A DNA stretch of 54,561 bases, from NCBI GenBank assembly GCA_945865525.1, contig CAMBDY010000014.1, positions 1-54,561 of the forward strand. The letters run 5' to 3'. This document shows, piece after piece, positions 1 to 8,675 of this stretch; the first letter of the stretch is position 1; each line of letters starts with the position of its first letter. The translations under genes were made by a program, and so were the position numbers. The notes under the pieces were generated by a model. It searched no databases. It had not been told where the DNA came from and saw nothing but the letters and a program-made list of their open reading frames with translations. Origin of the DNA: Nitrospira lenta. Its GTDB lineage: Bacteria > Nitrospirota > Nitrospiria > Nitrospirales > Nitrospiraceae.

Positions 1-146
1 GACCCACGGATCGAACGTCCCGCCGATCGTCGATCCTAGGGCAACGGTGCGCGAGCAAATGTCGGCGCGCGGCTGAAAGACTCGAAGAGAAGAACCGGAC
101 AGATCATGTGCTACATAAACCGGACAAGTTAACTTGCTATCTACAG
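1..146 (+). repeat. Left 146-bp inverted repeat, end of a degenerate mobile element
   Basis: This stretch aligns without gaps to the reverse complement of 5984-6129; I count about 118 of 146 identical bases (81%). Similarity stops sharply at the inner edge, after CTATCTACAG at 146. The left limit is unknown because the window starts here. The partner at 5984-6129 lies directly downstream of a decayed ISNCY-like transposase, so this copy is probably the 3' end of a related element whose transposase would lie to the left, outside the window. Confidence 0.85.
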
Positions 147-639
147 CAATCAATCGTGTCTACCACGCCGCTCTTTGTTAATACTTTTCTGTTACTTTCG
201 TTACATCGACCAAGCAATGCTACCAAATGGTAACATTGGAACAGTACGGACAAATCATTGATTTATAATATAATATAATTAAATCAGAATTAATATTGAT
301 TGAGTGATACGGCAAATACTCAACATCACTTACCTTGATCTTCTCCGGCAATCCTCTCATGAATATTTTATAGCTTATTATTCAATTACTTAACACGCTC
401 AACCTAAATGCAATACATACTGACGAGCGTGGTGTGCGTATTGCGATGCAAGAGGGTCGATGGAAATGTTAGAAATACAATATCAGAGACGGTATGGATA
501 TCATCTGTTAGCTAATCGTTTGTTCGTTTCTTCTTTTTTTACGGTAGCGCTCTGGGGAGAAACGAGATCTAAGCTTTCGCTGTGCGAGTGAAGTCGCGTG
601 GGCTTGCTAAAAGCTCTCAACTCATAGGAGGTGTGTCCC
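147..639 (+). promoter_or_regulatory. nxrA: AT-rich upstream region of nxrAB
   Basis: About 490 bases between the left inverted repeat and the nxrA start contain no convincing gene. The stretch is clearly more AT-rich than the rest of the window, with runs of TATAAT-like sequence around 262-300 and further AT-rich blocks near 360-420 and 460-540. A clean AGGAGG Shine-Dalgarno sequence at 626-631 precedes the ATG at 640. I infer that the nxrAB promoter(s) lie here, but no single -35/-10 pair stands out, so the transcription start is not assigned. Confidence 0.55.
219..234. promoter_or_regulatory. Candidate operator, 7-2-7 inverted repeat
   Basis: GCTACCAAATGGTAAC forms a 7-2-7 inverted repeat with one mismatched pair, inside the AT-rich region in front of nxrA. 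Its position and symmetry suit a dimeric regulator, but it is short enough to arise by chance. Confidence 0.25.
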
Positions 640-3600
640 ATGTTTTTGTCACGGAGGCAGTTTTTAAAAGTCACAGCAGGAACGGTCGCCGCAGTGGCAG
701 TCGCGGACAACGTCCTGGCATTAACCGCGCTCCAGCCGGTCATCGAAGTTGGGAACCCGTTGGGAGACTATCCGGATCGATCCTGGGAACGGGTCTATCA
801 TGACCAGTACCGCTACGATTCCTCGTTTACCTGGGTCTGTTCTCCGAATGACACGCATGCCTGCCGCGTCCGGGCCTTCGTCCGCAACGGCATCGTCATG
901 CGGGTCGAGCAGAATTACGACCACCAGACCTATGAAGACCTCTATGGCAACCGCGGCACCTTTGCCCACAACCCACGCATGTGCTTGAAGGGGTTTACCT
1001 TCCACCGCCGGGTCTATGGCCCCTATCGGTTGAAAGGGCCTTTGATGCGGAAGGGGTGGAAGGAGTGGATGGATGCCGGTTCCCCGGAGCTGACGTCAGA
1101 GACCAAGCGCAAGTATAAGTTCGACAGCCGCTTTCTGGATGACATGCTCCGCGTGTCCTGGGATACGGCCTTCACCTATGCGGCTAAGGCCATGATTGTG
1201 ATTGCCACGCGGTACAGTGGGGAAGCCGGTGCCCGTCGGCTCCGTGAGCAGGGCTATGCGCCTGAAATGATTGAGATGATGAAGGGGGCGGGCGTGCGCA
1301 CGTTCAAGCATCGCGCCGGCATGCCGGTTCTCGGCATCATCGGCAAGATGGGCAACTCCCGAATGAATGGTGGTGTCAACGCACTTCTGGACACCTGGAT
1401 CCGGAAGGTCGGCCCGGAACAGGCCCAGGGTGGCCGCTATTGGTCGAACTATACCTGGCACGGGGACCAGAACCCGTCGCATCCATGGATATTCGGCGTC
1501 CAGGGGTCTGACTGCGACCTCTCCGACATGCGTTTCTGCAAAATGAACACGAGCTGGGGCAAGAACTTCGTTGAGAACAAGATGCCGGAAGCCCACTGGA
1601 AGTTGGAGTGTATCGAGCGGGGCGCGCGGATCGTGGTCATCACGCCGGAGTATAACCCCACCGCCTATCGAGCCGATTACTGGATGCCATTACGCCCTGC
1701 GTCGGACGGCGCGATTTTCTTGGGCGCCCTAAAGATCATCGTCGATGAGAACATGCATGACACCGACTTCCTGAAGGGCTTTACTGATTCGCCCATACTC
1801 GTCCGCACCGATACCTTGCAGTTCTTGGATCCGCGTGACGTGGTGGCCGAGTACAAGTTCCCGGACTTTTCTAATAGTTACTCGGGCCGCGTGCAGTCTC
1901 TGAACCCAGCGCAGGTTGCGCGGCTGGGGGGAATGATGGTCTGGGATCTGAACAAGAAGCAGGCGGTCCCGCTCCACCGGGAGCAGGTCGGCTGGCATTA
2001 TCTGAACAGCGGTATCGATGCCGCCCTCACCGGGACCTACCGCGTGAAACTGCTCAATGGGCGTGAAGTCGATGCGATGCCGGTTTGGCAAATGTACATG
2101 GTGCACTTCCAGGATTACGATTTGGACACCGTCCATCAGATTTGCCGAACACCGAAGGATCTGTTGGTCCGGTGGGCGCGAGATTCCGGGTCGATTAAGC
2201 CCGCCGCCATTCATAACGGCGAAGGCACGAACCATTATTTCCACATGACCATCAACTCCCGCGGCGCCGCGATGGTGCTCATTGCCACCGGCAACGTGGG
2301 CAAGTTCGGCACCGGGCAACATACCTGGGCCGGCAACTACAAAGCCGGAACATGGACGGCGACGCCCTGGTCTGGTGCCGGTCTCGCGGTGCACACCGGG
2401 GAGGACCCCTTCAACATCACGCTGGATCCGAATGCCCACGGGAAGGAAATCAAGACCGCCTCCTATTACTACGGCGAAGAGGTCGGCTACTGGAATCATG
2501 GCGACACCGCCTTGATCGTCAACACTCCGAAATACGGGCGCAAAGTCTTCACGGGGAAGACGCATATGCCGACCCCGAGCAAGTTCCGCTGGGTGTGCAA
2601 CGTGAACGTACTCAACAACGCCAAACATCACTATGACATGGTCAAGAATGTCGATCCGAACATCGAGACCTTGATCACGCAGGATGTCGAAATGACGTCG
2701 GACATCAACCACAACGATATTGCCTTCGCCTGCAACACCTGGATGGAGTTCACCTATCCGGAAATGACGGTGACCGTGTCGAATCCCTGGGTGCAGATCT
2801 GGAAGGGCGGGATCCGGCCGCTGTACGACACTCGGAACGACCTCGACACCTTTGCCGGCGTCGCGGCCAAGTTGGCAGACATGACCGGCGACACGCGGAT
2901 GCGCGACTACTTCAAGTTCGTCTACGACAACCGCGTCGACGTCTATGCCCAGCGGTTGCTGGATGCGTCCAGCACCTTCTATGGCTATAGCGCCGACGTC
3001 ATGCTGAAGTCGGAAAAGGGCTGGATGGTGATGGTGCGAACCTATCCGCGCGTGCCTTTTTGGGAAGAGACGAACGAGTCGAAACCCATGTGGACGCGGA
3101 CGGGGCGGTATGAGAATTACCGAACCGAACCAGAAGCGATCGAATATGGCGAAAACTTCATTTCGCATCGTGAAGGGCCGGAAGCAACCCCATATCTGCC
3201 GAACGCGATCCTGACCACGAATCCCTATGTCCGACCGGATGATTACGGGATTCCGATCACCGCCCAGCACCATGACGACAAAACGGTGCGGAACATCAAG
3301 CTGCCCTGGCAGGAAATCAAACGGCATGCCAACCCCTTGTGGGAGAAGGGCTACCAGTTCTATTGTGTCACGCCCAAGACTCGGCATCGGGTGCACAGTC
3401 AATGGTCGGTGAACGACTGGGTGCAGATTTACGAGTCGAACTTCGGCGATCCGTACCGCATGGACAAACGGACCCCGGGGGTCGGCGAACACCAGCTGCA
3501 CATCAATCCGCAGGCGGCGAAAGACCGTGGGATCAACGACGGCGACTATGTCTATGTGGACGGCAATCCGGTGGACCGGCCCTATCGCGGCTGGAAGCCG

Positions 3601-4077
3601 TCAGATCCGTACTACAAGGTGGCGCGCTTGATGATCCGGGCCAAATACAATCCGGCCTATCCGTACCACGTCACCATGTCGAAGCACGCCCCATTCGTGT
3701 CCACACCGAAATCGGTCAAAGGCCATGAGACGCGCCCAGACGGACGCGCGATCGCGGTGGATACCGGCTATCAGTCCAACTTCCGGTACGGGGCGCAGCA
3801 GTCCTTTACCCGGAACTGGTTGATGCCGATGCACCAGGTCGACTCCTTGCCAGGCAAGCATGCGATTGCCTGGAAATTCAAGTGGGGCTATCAGGTCGAT
3901 CACCATGCCATCAACACGGTGCCGAAAGAATGTCTCATCCGTATCACCAAGGCCGAAGACGGGGGCATCGGAGCCCGTGGACCCTGGGAGCCGGTACGGA
4001 CGGGGTTCACCCCAGGCCAAGAGAATGAGTTCATGATCAAGTGGCTCAAAGGCGAACACATCAAGATTAAAGTCTAA
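640..4077 (+). CDS. nxrA: Nitrite oxidoreductase alpha subunit (NxrA)
   Basis: Catalytic molybdenum subunit (1145 aa) oxidising nitrite to nitrate, of the DMSO-reductase type II family. The N-terminus carries a twin-arginine signal (SRRQFLK at residues 4-10 plus a hydrophobic stretch), so the enzyme is predicted to be exported to the periplasm, as described for Nitrospira. Cys67, Cys75 and Cys115 fit the N-terminal FS0 iron-sulfur site. The WHGDQNPSHPW segment, with Asp276, is the likely molybdenum-ligand region by analogy with NarG. I chose ATG 640 because AGGAGG at 626-631 lies 8 bases upstream; an in-frame GTG at 631 overlaps that site. nxrB follows after 70 bp. The length matches known Nitrospira NxrA (about 1147 aa). 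Confidence 0.97.
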   Translation: MFLSRRQFLKVTAGTVAAVAVADNVLALTALQPVIEVGNPLGDYPDRSWERVYHDQYRYDSSFTWVCSPNDTHACRVRAFVRNGIVMRVEQNYDHQTYEDLYGNRGTFAHNPRMCLKGFTFHRRVYGPYRLKGPLMRKGWKEWMDAGSPELTSETKRKYKFDSRFLDDMLRVSWDTAFTYAAKAMIVIATRYSGEAGARRLREQGYAPEMIEMMKGAGVRTFKHRAGMPVLGIIGKMGNSRMNGGVNALLDTWIRKVGPEQAQGGRYWSNYTWHGDQNPSHPWIFGVQGSDCDLSDMRFCKMNTSWGKNFVENKMPEAHWKLECIERGARIVVITPEYNPTAYRADYWMPLRPASDGAIFLGALKIIVDENMHDTDFLKGFTDSPILVRTDTLQFLDPRDVVAEYKFPDFSNSYSGRVQSLNPAQVARLGGMMVWDLNKKQAVPLHREQVGWHYLNSGIDAALTGTYRVKLLNGREVDAMPVWQMYMVHFQDYDLDTVHQICRTPKDLLVRWARDSGSIKPAAIHNGEGTNHYFHMTINSRGAAMVLIATGNVGKFGTGQHTWAGNYKAGTWTATPWSGAGLAVHTGEDPFNITLDPNAHGKEIKTASYYYGEEVGYWNHGDTALIVNTPKYGRKVFTGKTHMPTPSKFRWVCNVNVLNNAKHHYDMVKNVDPNIETLITQDVEMTSDINHNDIAFACNTWMEFTYPEMTVTVSNPWVQIWKGGIRPLYDTRNDLDTFAGVAAKLADMTGDTRMRDYFKFVYDNRVDVYAQRLLDASSTFYGYSADVMLKSEKGWMVMVRTYPRVPFWEETNESKPMWTRTGRYENYRTEPEAIEYGENFISHREGPEATPYLPNAILTTNPYVRPDDYGIPITAQHHDDKTVRNIKLPWQEIKRHANPLWEKGYQFYCVTPKTRHRVHSQWSVNDWVQIYESNFGDPYRMDKRTPGVGEHQLHINPQAAKDRGINDGDYVYVDGNPVDRPYRGWKPSDPYYKVARLMIRAKYNPAYPYHVTMSKHAPFVSTPKSVKGHETRPDGRAIAVDTGYQSNFRYGAQQSFTRNWLMPMHQVDSLPGKHAIAWKFKWGYQVDHHAINTVPKECLIRITKAEDGGIGARGPWEPVRTGFTPGQENEFMIKWLKGEHIKIKV

Positions 4078-4080
4078 GGA

Positions 4081-4119
4081 CGTGACACGTGAATCGAATG
4101 CAATGATTGGCGTGTCACG
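4081..4119 (+). repeat. nxrA-nxrB intergenic 9-bp inverted repeat (hairpin)
   Basis: CGTGACACG (4081-4089) and CGTGTCACG (4111-4119) are perfect reverse complements separated by 21 bases, directly after the nxrA stop. There is no U-tract, so it is unlikely to be a terminator. It may stabilise the nxrA 3' end or set the nxrA:nxrB ratio. The left arm overlaps two 7-bp units of the ACGTSAN type seen in other spacers of this window. Confidence 0.6.
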
Positions 4120-4147
4120 AAATAACGAGTAACGAGGAGGAATCACC

Positions 4148-5437
4148 ATGCCTGAAGTCTATAACTGGCAACTGGGACGGAAGATGCTGTATCCCTACGA
4201 GGAGCGGCATCCGAAGTGGCAGTTTGCCTTTGTGTTCAACATCAACCGGTGTCTCGCCTGTCAGACCTGCTCGATGGCGGATAAGTCGACCTGGCTGTTC
4301 TCCAAGGGGCAGGAATACATGTGGTGGAACAATGTGGAGACCAAGCCCTACGGCGGGTACCCCCAGTTCTACGACGTGAAGATCACCCAGCTCATCGAAC
4401 AGGTGAACCCGGGCGGCCAGGTGTGGAACGTCCGGGTGGGACGGAAGCACCATGCTCCCTACGGGGTGTTTGAAGGGATGACCATTTTCGACGCGGGGGC
4501 GAAGGTGGGCCAGGCGGCGATTGGGTACATTCCGACCGACCAAGAGTGGCGGTTCGTGAATATCTATGAGGATACAGCCACCTCCATGCGCGCCCTGGTG
4601 GAAGGCATCGACAAGACGGGGTTCTCCCGCGATGAACCCTGGAAGATGACGGGGAGCAGTCTGCCGGAGCACGAGACGTTCTTCTTCTATCTCCAGCGGA
4701 TCTGTAACCACTGCACCTATCCCGGCTGCTTGGCGGCCTGTCCCCGGAAGGCGATCTACAAGCGCCCGGAAGACGGCATCGTGTTGATCGACCAGAATCG
4801 CTGCCGGGGGTACAAGAAGTGTGTGGAACAATGCCCCTACAAGAAGCCGATGTATCGGGGCACGACGCGCGTGTCGGAGAAGTGCATCGCCTGCTATCCG
4901 CGTATCGAAGGGAAGGACCCGCTGACGGGGGGTGAGCCGATGGAAACGCGCTGTATGGCGGCCTGTGTCGGCAAGATCCGGATGCAGAGCTTGATGCGCA
5001 TCGGGGACGATGGCCTGTGGGCGGAAGATCGGTGGCATCCGCTCTATTACACGATTCGCGTGGAGCAGGTGGCGTTGCCCCTATATCCGCAGTGGGGCAC
5101 GGAGCCCAATGGCTTCTACATCCCCCCGCGGCATAGCCCACGCGGCTATGCGCGGCAGATGTTTGGTCCCGGGGTCGATAACGCCATCGAGAAGTATCTG
5201 GTGCCCAGCCGGGAACTCTTGGCGGTGCTCCAGCTCTGGCGCGCGAGTCAGCAGATCGTCTTCCGCTACGATGTCATTCCCGGCCCGAAAGTGTTTGAGA
5301 CGCAGATCCACGGGAAACGGTTCGAGATGTACAACGATACCGTGCTGGGGTTCAACAAGTCTGGCAAGGAAGTGGCGCGGATTCAGGTCGAAGAGCCGAT
5401 CTACATTCGGCCGGCCGAGCGGGTCAACTGGTTGTAG
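4148..5437 (+). CDS. nxrB: Nitrite oxidoreductase beta subunit (NxrB)
   Basis: Electron-transfer subunit (429 aa) that passes electrons from NxrA through four iron-sulfur clusters, homologous to NarH. The cysteine groups are visible in order: C35-x2-C38-x2-C41; a CNHC...CLAAC group near residue 185; a CRGYKKCVEQC group near 215; and EKCIAC with a late CMAAC group near 240-275. No signal peptide is seen; it is presumably co-exported with NxrA. GAGGAGG ends 8 bases before the ATG. Transcription appears to end at the hairpin at 5464-5493. No gamma subunit follows, which is usual for Nitrospira. Confidence 0.97.
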   Translation: MPEVYNWQLGRKMLYPYEERHPKWQFAFVFNINRCLACQTCSMADKSTWLFSKGQEYMWWNNVETKPYGGYPQFYDVKITQLIEQVNPGGQVWNVRVGRKHHAPYGVFEGMTIFDAGAKVGQAAIGYIPTDQEWRFVNIYEDTATSMRALVEGIDKTGFSRDEPWKMTGSSLPEHETFFFYLQRICNHCTYPGCLAACPRKAIYKRPEDGIVLIDQNRCRGYKKCVEQCPYKKPMYRGTTRVSEKCIACYPRIEGKDPLTGGEPMETRCMAACVGKIRMQSLMRIGDDGLWAEDRWHPLYYTIRVEQVALPLYPQWGTEPNGFYIPPRHSPRGYARQMFGPGVDNAIEKYLVPSRELLAVLQLWRASQQIVFRYDVIPGPKVFETQIHGKRFEMYNDTVLGFNKSGKEVARIQVEEPIYIRPAERVNWL

Positions 5438-5463
5438 GATTCATCGCGACCAGCGCAGGACAG

Positions 5464-5493
5464 GGGGCGGAGTTCCGTCAGGGACTCCGCCCC
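5464..5493 (+). terminator. Rho-independent terminator of nxrAB
   Basis: A 13-bp GC-rich stem (GGGGCGGAGTTCC with GGGACTCCGCCCC, one G-T pair) has a 4-base loop and is followed by TTGTGTTT. It lies 26 bases after the nxrB stop. Confidence 0.8.
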
Positions 5494-5639
5494 TTGTGTT
5501 TGAACCAGCTTCTTGGTGCTTCACCGGTCTTTCGGCTCAGGCCTTGGCTGCTCCTTCTGCGCACTTGACGCGTCTCAAGAGGTCCAGTAGAGTTGCGGAG
5601 CAAACAGGATTCCTCTATCAAAGCTGGGGTATCATCGGC

Positions 5640-5969
5640 GTGACCTCTAGTCAGCAACCATCTGTCCCATTTGCTGCGCAAGCCATACCCTTCGACGAGT
5701 TTTTGGTTTCAGGAAAACTCCCGGATGGCTACCTCGCTAGCGAATATCTCGCTCAACAATTTGTCGAACGCCTCGTGCACTATGTGCTCAGTGTTCCAAC
5801 AGGCAGCTATACCATGGCTAATTTGGGCCAGCTCCTTGAACAGATCGACTCTCGCACGCAGGTTCTCTTCTTCAAACGTCTTAAAGAAACTAGCCCCGAG
5901 AGCCTTAAAGATTTCGCCCCGCTCTATTACGGATTCATGAACGAGTTTCATTCTCTTCTGTTTACCTAG
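5640..5969 (+). CDS. Possible small hypothetical protein
   Basis: An open frame of about 109 codons with a GTG start sits between the nxrAB terminator and the right inverted repeat. The predicted product is rich in helix-forming residues in its second half. I see no clear ribosome binding site and recognise no family. The opposite strand is also open over much of this stretch (5709-6083), so the coding strand is not certain and the whole may be non-coding. Confidence 0.25.
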   Translation: MTSSQQPSVPFAAQAIPFDEFLVSGKLPDGYLASEYLAQQFVERLVHYVLSVPTGSYTMANLGQLLEQIDSRTQVLFFKRLKETSPESLKDFAPLYYGFMNEFHSLLFT

Positions 5970-5983
5970 TCCAACAGTTTTTC

Positions 5984-6129
5984 CTGTAGATAGCAAGTTA
6001 CCTTGTCCGGTGTATATTGCCCATGATCTGTCTAGTTCTTCCTTCCGAGTCTTTCTGCCGCGCGTCGATATGATGGTGCGCATCGTGGGCCTAGGATGAA
6101 CGATTGGCGGGCCGTTCGACCCATGGGTC
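5984..6129 (-). repeat. Right 146-bp inverted repeat
   Basis: Reverse-complement partner of 1-146, same length, about 81% identity, no gaps. The inner edge is CTGTAGATAG at 5984. On the minus strand it lies immediately downstream of the transposase remnant ending at 6171, so it is most simply read as the 3' end of that element. Confidence 0.85.
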
Positions 6130-6170
6130 GGTCCATTACGGGCGAGGTGGGCTCGACCGGTCTCGATCAG

Positions 6171-7258
6171 TCAGCCATCCGCATGGTAGCGAGCCACGCA
6201 CCGGGGTCCATGGAACACGGCCACGGTCCCATCCGGATAGGCGTGGCCTCGCACCGTGACCGTCACATCGTGGAACCGGTGTGGGGCTTGCGGGATCTGC
6301 AAGCGCGGGCGGTATTGTGCCGGGTATTGTCGTTGGCGACGACGCGTTCGTCTTGCACACAGAGAATCTCGGCGAGGGGCGGGCCGACCCACGGGATGAA
6401 GGCCGTCTCGACTTTGGGGGCCGACACCGCACCGTGCGGGTTGTAGGCTGGGAGAAACCGCTCGGGGAGATACCGGTTCGCCGCCGCCAGCTCGGTGATC
6501 CCGGCCAGCGAACTCTGTGGGCAATCGGTCCTGTAGGGTGCGGAAGGCGCGTTCCGACCGGCCCCGCGCGTCCGGTGAATAGGCCGGAAGCAGCGTGATG
6601 CCCCTGGGTCATCCGGGTCGTATCGACCGTGCCCTCCGCCCCTCGGTGTACCAATAGTGCGCCCCCGACCGGCATAGAGGGAACTGAAGAGCCCCGTCCT
6701 CTCCATCACCTCCTGCAGGCCCCGGAAGCTGCTCAGGGTTCCTGCTTCCTCGACGAAGAAGGCCAAAGAGATCTCCGTCGTCGCATCGTCCACCATCACA
6801 ATCAAATCCCACTGGCAGCCGGGCCCCCACTCATGGGTGGAGCCGTCTTGGTGCCGCTTCATGCCTGGCAGCGGTTTCCTCGGCCGCTTCGTGCGATGCG
6901 CCCCGCGCCGGGGCACCCGCACCCCATGTCCTGGCCTGCAAGGTCTTCTTGGTCCAACGATAAGAGCGGTGCCCGCCATGCTCGGGGTGCCAACGCTCGT
7001 GGACATGCTTGACGGTCCAGCCGGTGTACCGGGTCTCATACCGCTCACCCTGCGGAGCGCCTCCTCCACGGGCACCGCGCGGGCCGAAGCTCGGCCGCGT
7101 CGCCGATCCTGCAAGCCCTCCGCCCCCTCGGTGGCATAGCGGCCACTCCAGCGGCGAACGGTCCGCTCGGTAATCTCTAAGAGCTCTGCGGCTTCTGCCA
7201 TCGTGAGTGTCCGTCGTTGTCGCCGCTCATACAACGCTTCGAATCGCAGCGGTCTCAC
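6171..7258 (-). pseudogene. ISNCY-like transposase remnant, several frameshifts
   Basis: Pieces of one integrase-core transposase appear in order but in different frames. They are an N-terminal helix-turn-helix (MAEAAELLEITERTVRRW from 7201), a first catalytic stretch with LPGMKRHQDGSTHEW, the following VDDATTEIS segment, LFSSLYAGRG with its continuation in another frame (AHYWYTEG), then LAGITELAAANRYLPERFLP, and a C-terminal HAYPDGTVAVFHGP segment in yet another frame. I infer at least four frame changes, so the gene cannot make a working enzyme. A GTG at 7258 after ACAGGAA is a plausible ancestral start. Family assignment rests on recognising the motifs. Confidence 0.8.
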
Positions 7259-7296
7259 TTCCTGTCTGTAATCACAAAATGATAATGTCCGCTTTG

Positions 7297-8675
7297 GCCC
7301 AAGTAGAAATGTCCTCTTTGTTGCGAGACGATCGGCCCTCACAAGGAGGGTCAGATGGTCAGAGAGGACAGGGTCATCATGAGTGTGAAAGAACTCAAGC
7401 GGGTGCATGTGATTCGACAGACGATGGAGAAGAAGCTGACGCAGGTGCAGGCGGGCACCCTCCTGGGGCTGACGCCCCGCCATATCCGGCGCCTCCTCGC
7501 GCGGATGGAGCAGGCGGGCGACCAGGGGTTGGCGCATCGGGGACGGGGCAAACCCTCGAACCGGCGGATCCCGGAGACGGTCAAGGCCACGGTGCTGACG
7601 CTGTACGAGAAGCAGTACGAGGACTTTGGCCCAACGTTGGCGGCGGAGAAGCTGACCGAGCGCCATGGGATCACGATCAGCGCCGAGACCGTGCGGGGCT
7701 GGTTACGGGACGCCGGCATCGACCACTTCACGCGGCGGAAGCGCCCGCACCGGGCGTGGCGGGAGCGGAGAGCTCAGGTGGGGGAACTGGTCCAGCTGGA
7801 TGGCTCACACCATGACTGGTTCGAGGGACGCGGACCCCGGTGCGTGCTGATGGCCTACATTGATGATGCGTCCAGTCGGGTGTATGCCCGATTCTATGCG
7901 TACGAAGGGACGATCCCGGCGATGGACAGCTTCATACGGTATGGGCAGCAGTATGGGATTCCGCTGGCCCTCTACGCGGACAAGCATTCGACCTATCAAT
8001 CGCTGGCCTCGCCCACCGTGGAGGAGCAACTCGCGGGCGTGAAGTCCACGAGTCAATTTGGGCGCGCGGTGGGTGAGCTGGGGGTCGAGCTGATCCCGGC
8101 CCATTCGCCACAGGCCAAGGGGCGGGTGGAGCGGCTCTTTCAGACCTTTCAAGATCGGGTGATCAAGGAGATGCGGCTCGCGGAGGTCTCCACGCTGGAG
8201 ACGGCGAATCGGTTTCTGGAGCGCTATCTGCCGATCTACAATCAGCGCTTCACCGTTCAGCCCGCGCAGGCCGCCGATCTGCATCGCCCCCGTCCGGCGC
8301 GCCGTGATTTGGACAGGAGCCTGTGCATCAAAACCCCACGAGGCCTGCGTCGGGACTGGACGGTAGCCCATCACGGGCATCTCTACCAGGTGCGGACCAA
8401 TGTCCGGGCGACCGACGTGCTGGTGGAAGAGCGCGTGGATGGGACTCTGCGGATCACGCACCAGGGTCGGCCGCTCGACTTTCACGCGATCACGTCGCGG
8501 CCCGTGAAGGCAGTTGAGGCCAAGACGATGTACCCACCCCGGCGCCCGGTCACGCCGAGGCCGGATCATCCGTGGCGTCAACGCCTACGACCGGAGCGAC
8601 GAACACAGGCGACGGGGGCGGGAACCTAAACCGGACATTTCTATTTGGGGAGGAAGAGGACATTTCTACTTGGGC
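7297..8675 (+). mobile_element. Apparently intact ISNCY-like insertion sequence
   Basis: An inverted repeat bounds the element: GCCCAAGTAGAAATGTCCTC at 7297 reappears in reverse complement ending at 8675. It encloses one full-length transposase gene. A second related motif (GGACATTTCTATTT) occurs just inside the right end. Only TTG is shared immediately outside both ends, so a target-site duplication is not demonstrable. The element abuts the 5' end of the older element on its left and cuts a LamG protein gene on its right. Confidence 0.75.
7355..8629 (+). CDS. ISNCY-like transposase
   Basis: Transposase of 424 aa with an N-terminal helix-turn-helix (about residues 10-60: LTQVQAGTLLGLTPRHIRRLL) and an RNase-H-like integrase core. 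The likely catalytic acids are in QLDGSHHDW, YIDDASSRVYARFY and KGRVERLFQTFQDR. The frame is complete and the catalytic residues are present, so it could be active. AAGGAGGG lies 4 bases before ATG 7355. A second ATG at 7379 with AGAGAGGA upstream would give the shorter form beginning MSVKELKR. Confidence 0.9.
   Translation: MVREDRVIMSVKELKRVHVIRQTMEKKLTQVQAGTLLGLTPRHIRRLLARMEQAGDQGLAHRGRGKPSNRRIPETVKATVLTLYEKQYEDFGPTLAAEKLTERHGITISAETVRGWLRDAGIDHFTRRKRPHRAWRERRAQVGELVQLDGSHHDWFEGRGPRCVLMAYIDDASSRVYARFYAYEGTIPAMDSFIRYGQQYGIPLALYADKHSTYQSLASPTVEEQLAGVKSTSQFGRAVGELGVELIPAHSPQAKGRVERLFQTFQDRVIKEMRLAEVSTLETANRFLERYLPIYNQRFTVQPAQAADLHRPRPARRDLDRSLCIKTPRGLRRDWTVAHHGHLYQVRTNVRATDVLVEERVDGTLRITHQGRPLDFHAITSRPVKAVEAKTMYPPRRPVTPRPDHPWRQRLRPERRTQATGAGT

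Larger units (their letters stand above)
5984..7296 (-). mobile_element. Degenerate ISNCY-like insertion sequence
   Basis: The element runs from the 3' repeat (5984-6129) through a frameshifted transposase (6171-7258, minus strand) to a 5' end near 7290. The 5' limit is approximate, because the next element begins within a few bases and hides any target-site duplication. Confidence 0.65.

Noticed and set aside
1729..3501. A 590-codon open frame on the minus strand inside nxrA
   Set aside because: It is the antisense shadow of a GC-rich gene whose plus-strand product is unmistakably NxrA; the antisense product resembles nothing and has no ribosome site.
5709..6083. A 124-codon minus-strand frame downstream of nxrB
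   Set aside because: It begins inside the right inverted repeat, lacks a ribosome site and overlaps another open frame. It is mentioned only as a competitor for 5640-5969.
7281..7320. Repeated AATGTCC motifs as a CRISPR or iteron array
   Set aside because: The few copies are explained by abutting ends of two insertion sequences; there is no regular spacing or spacer set.
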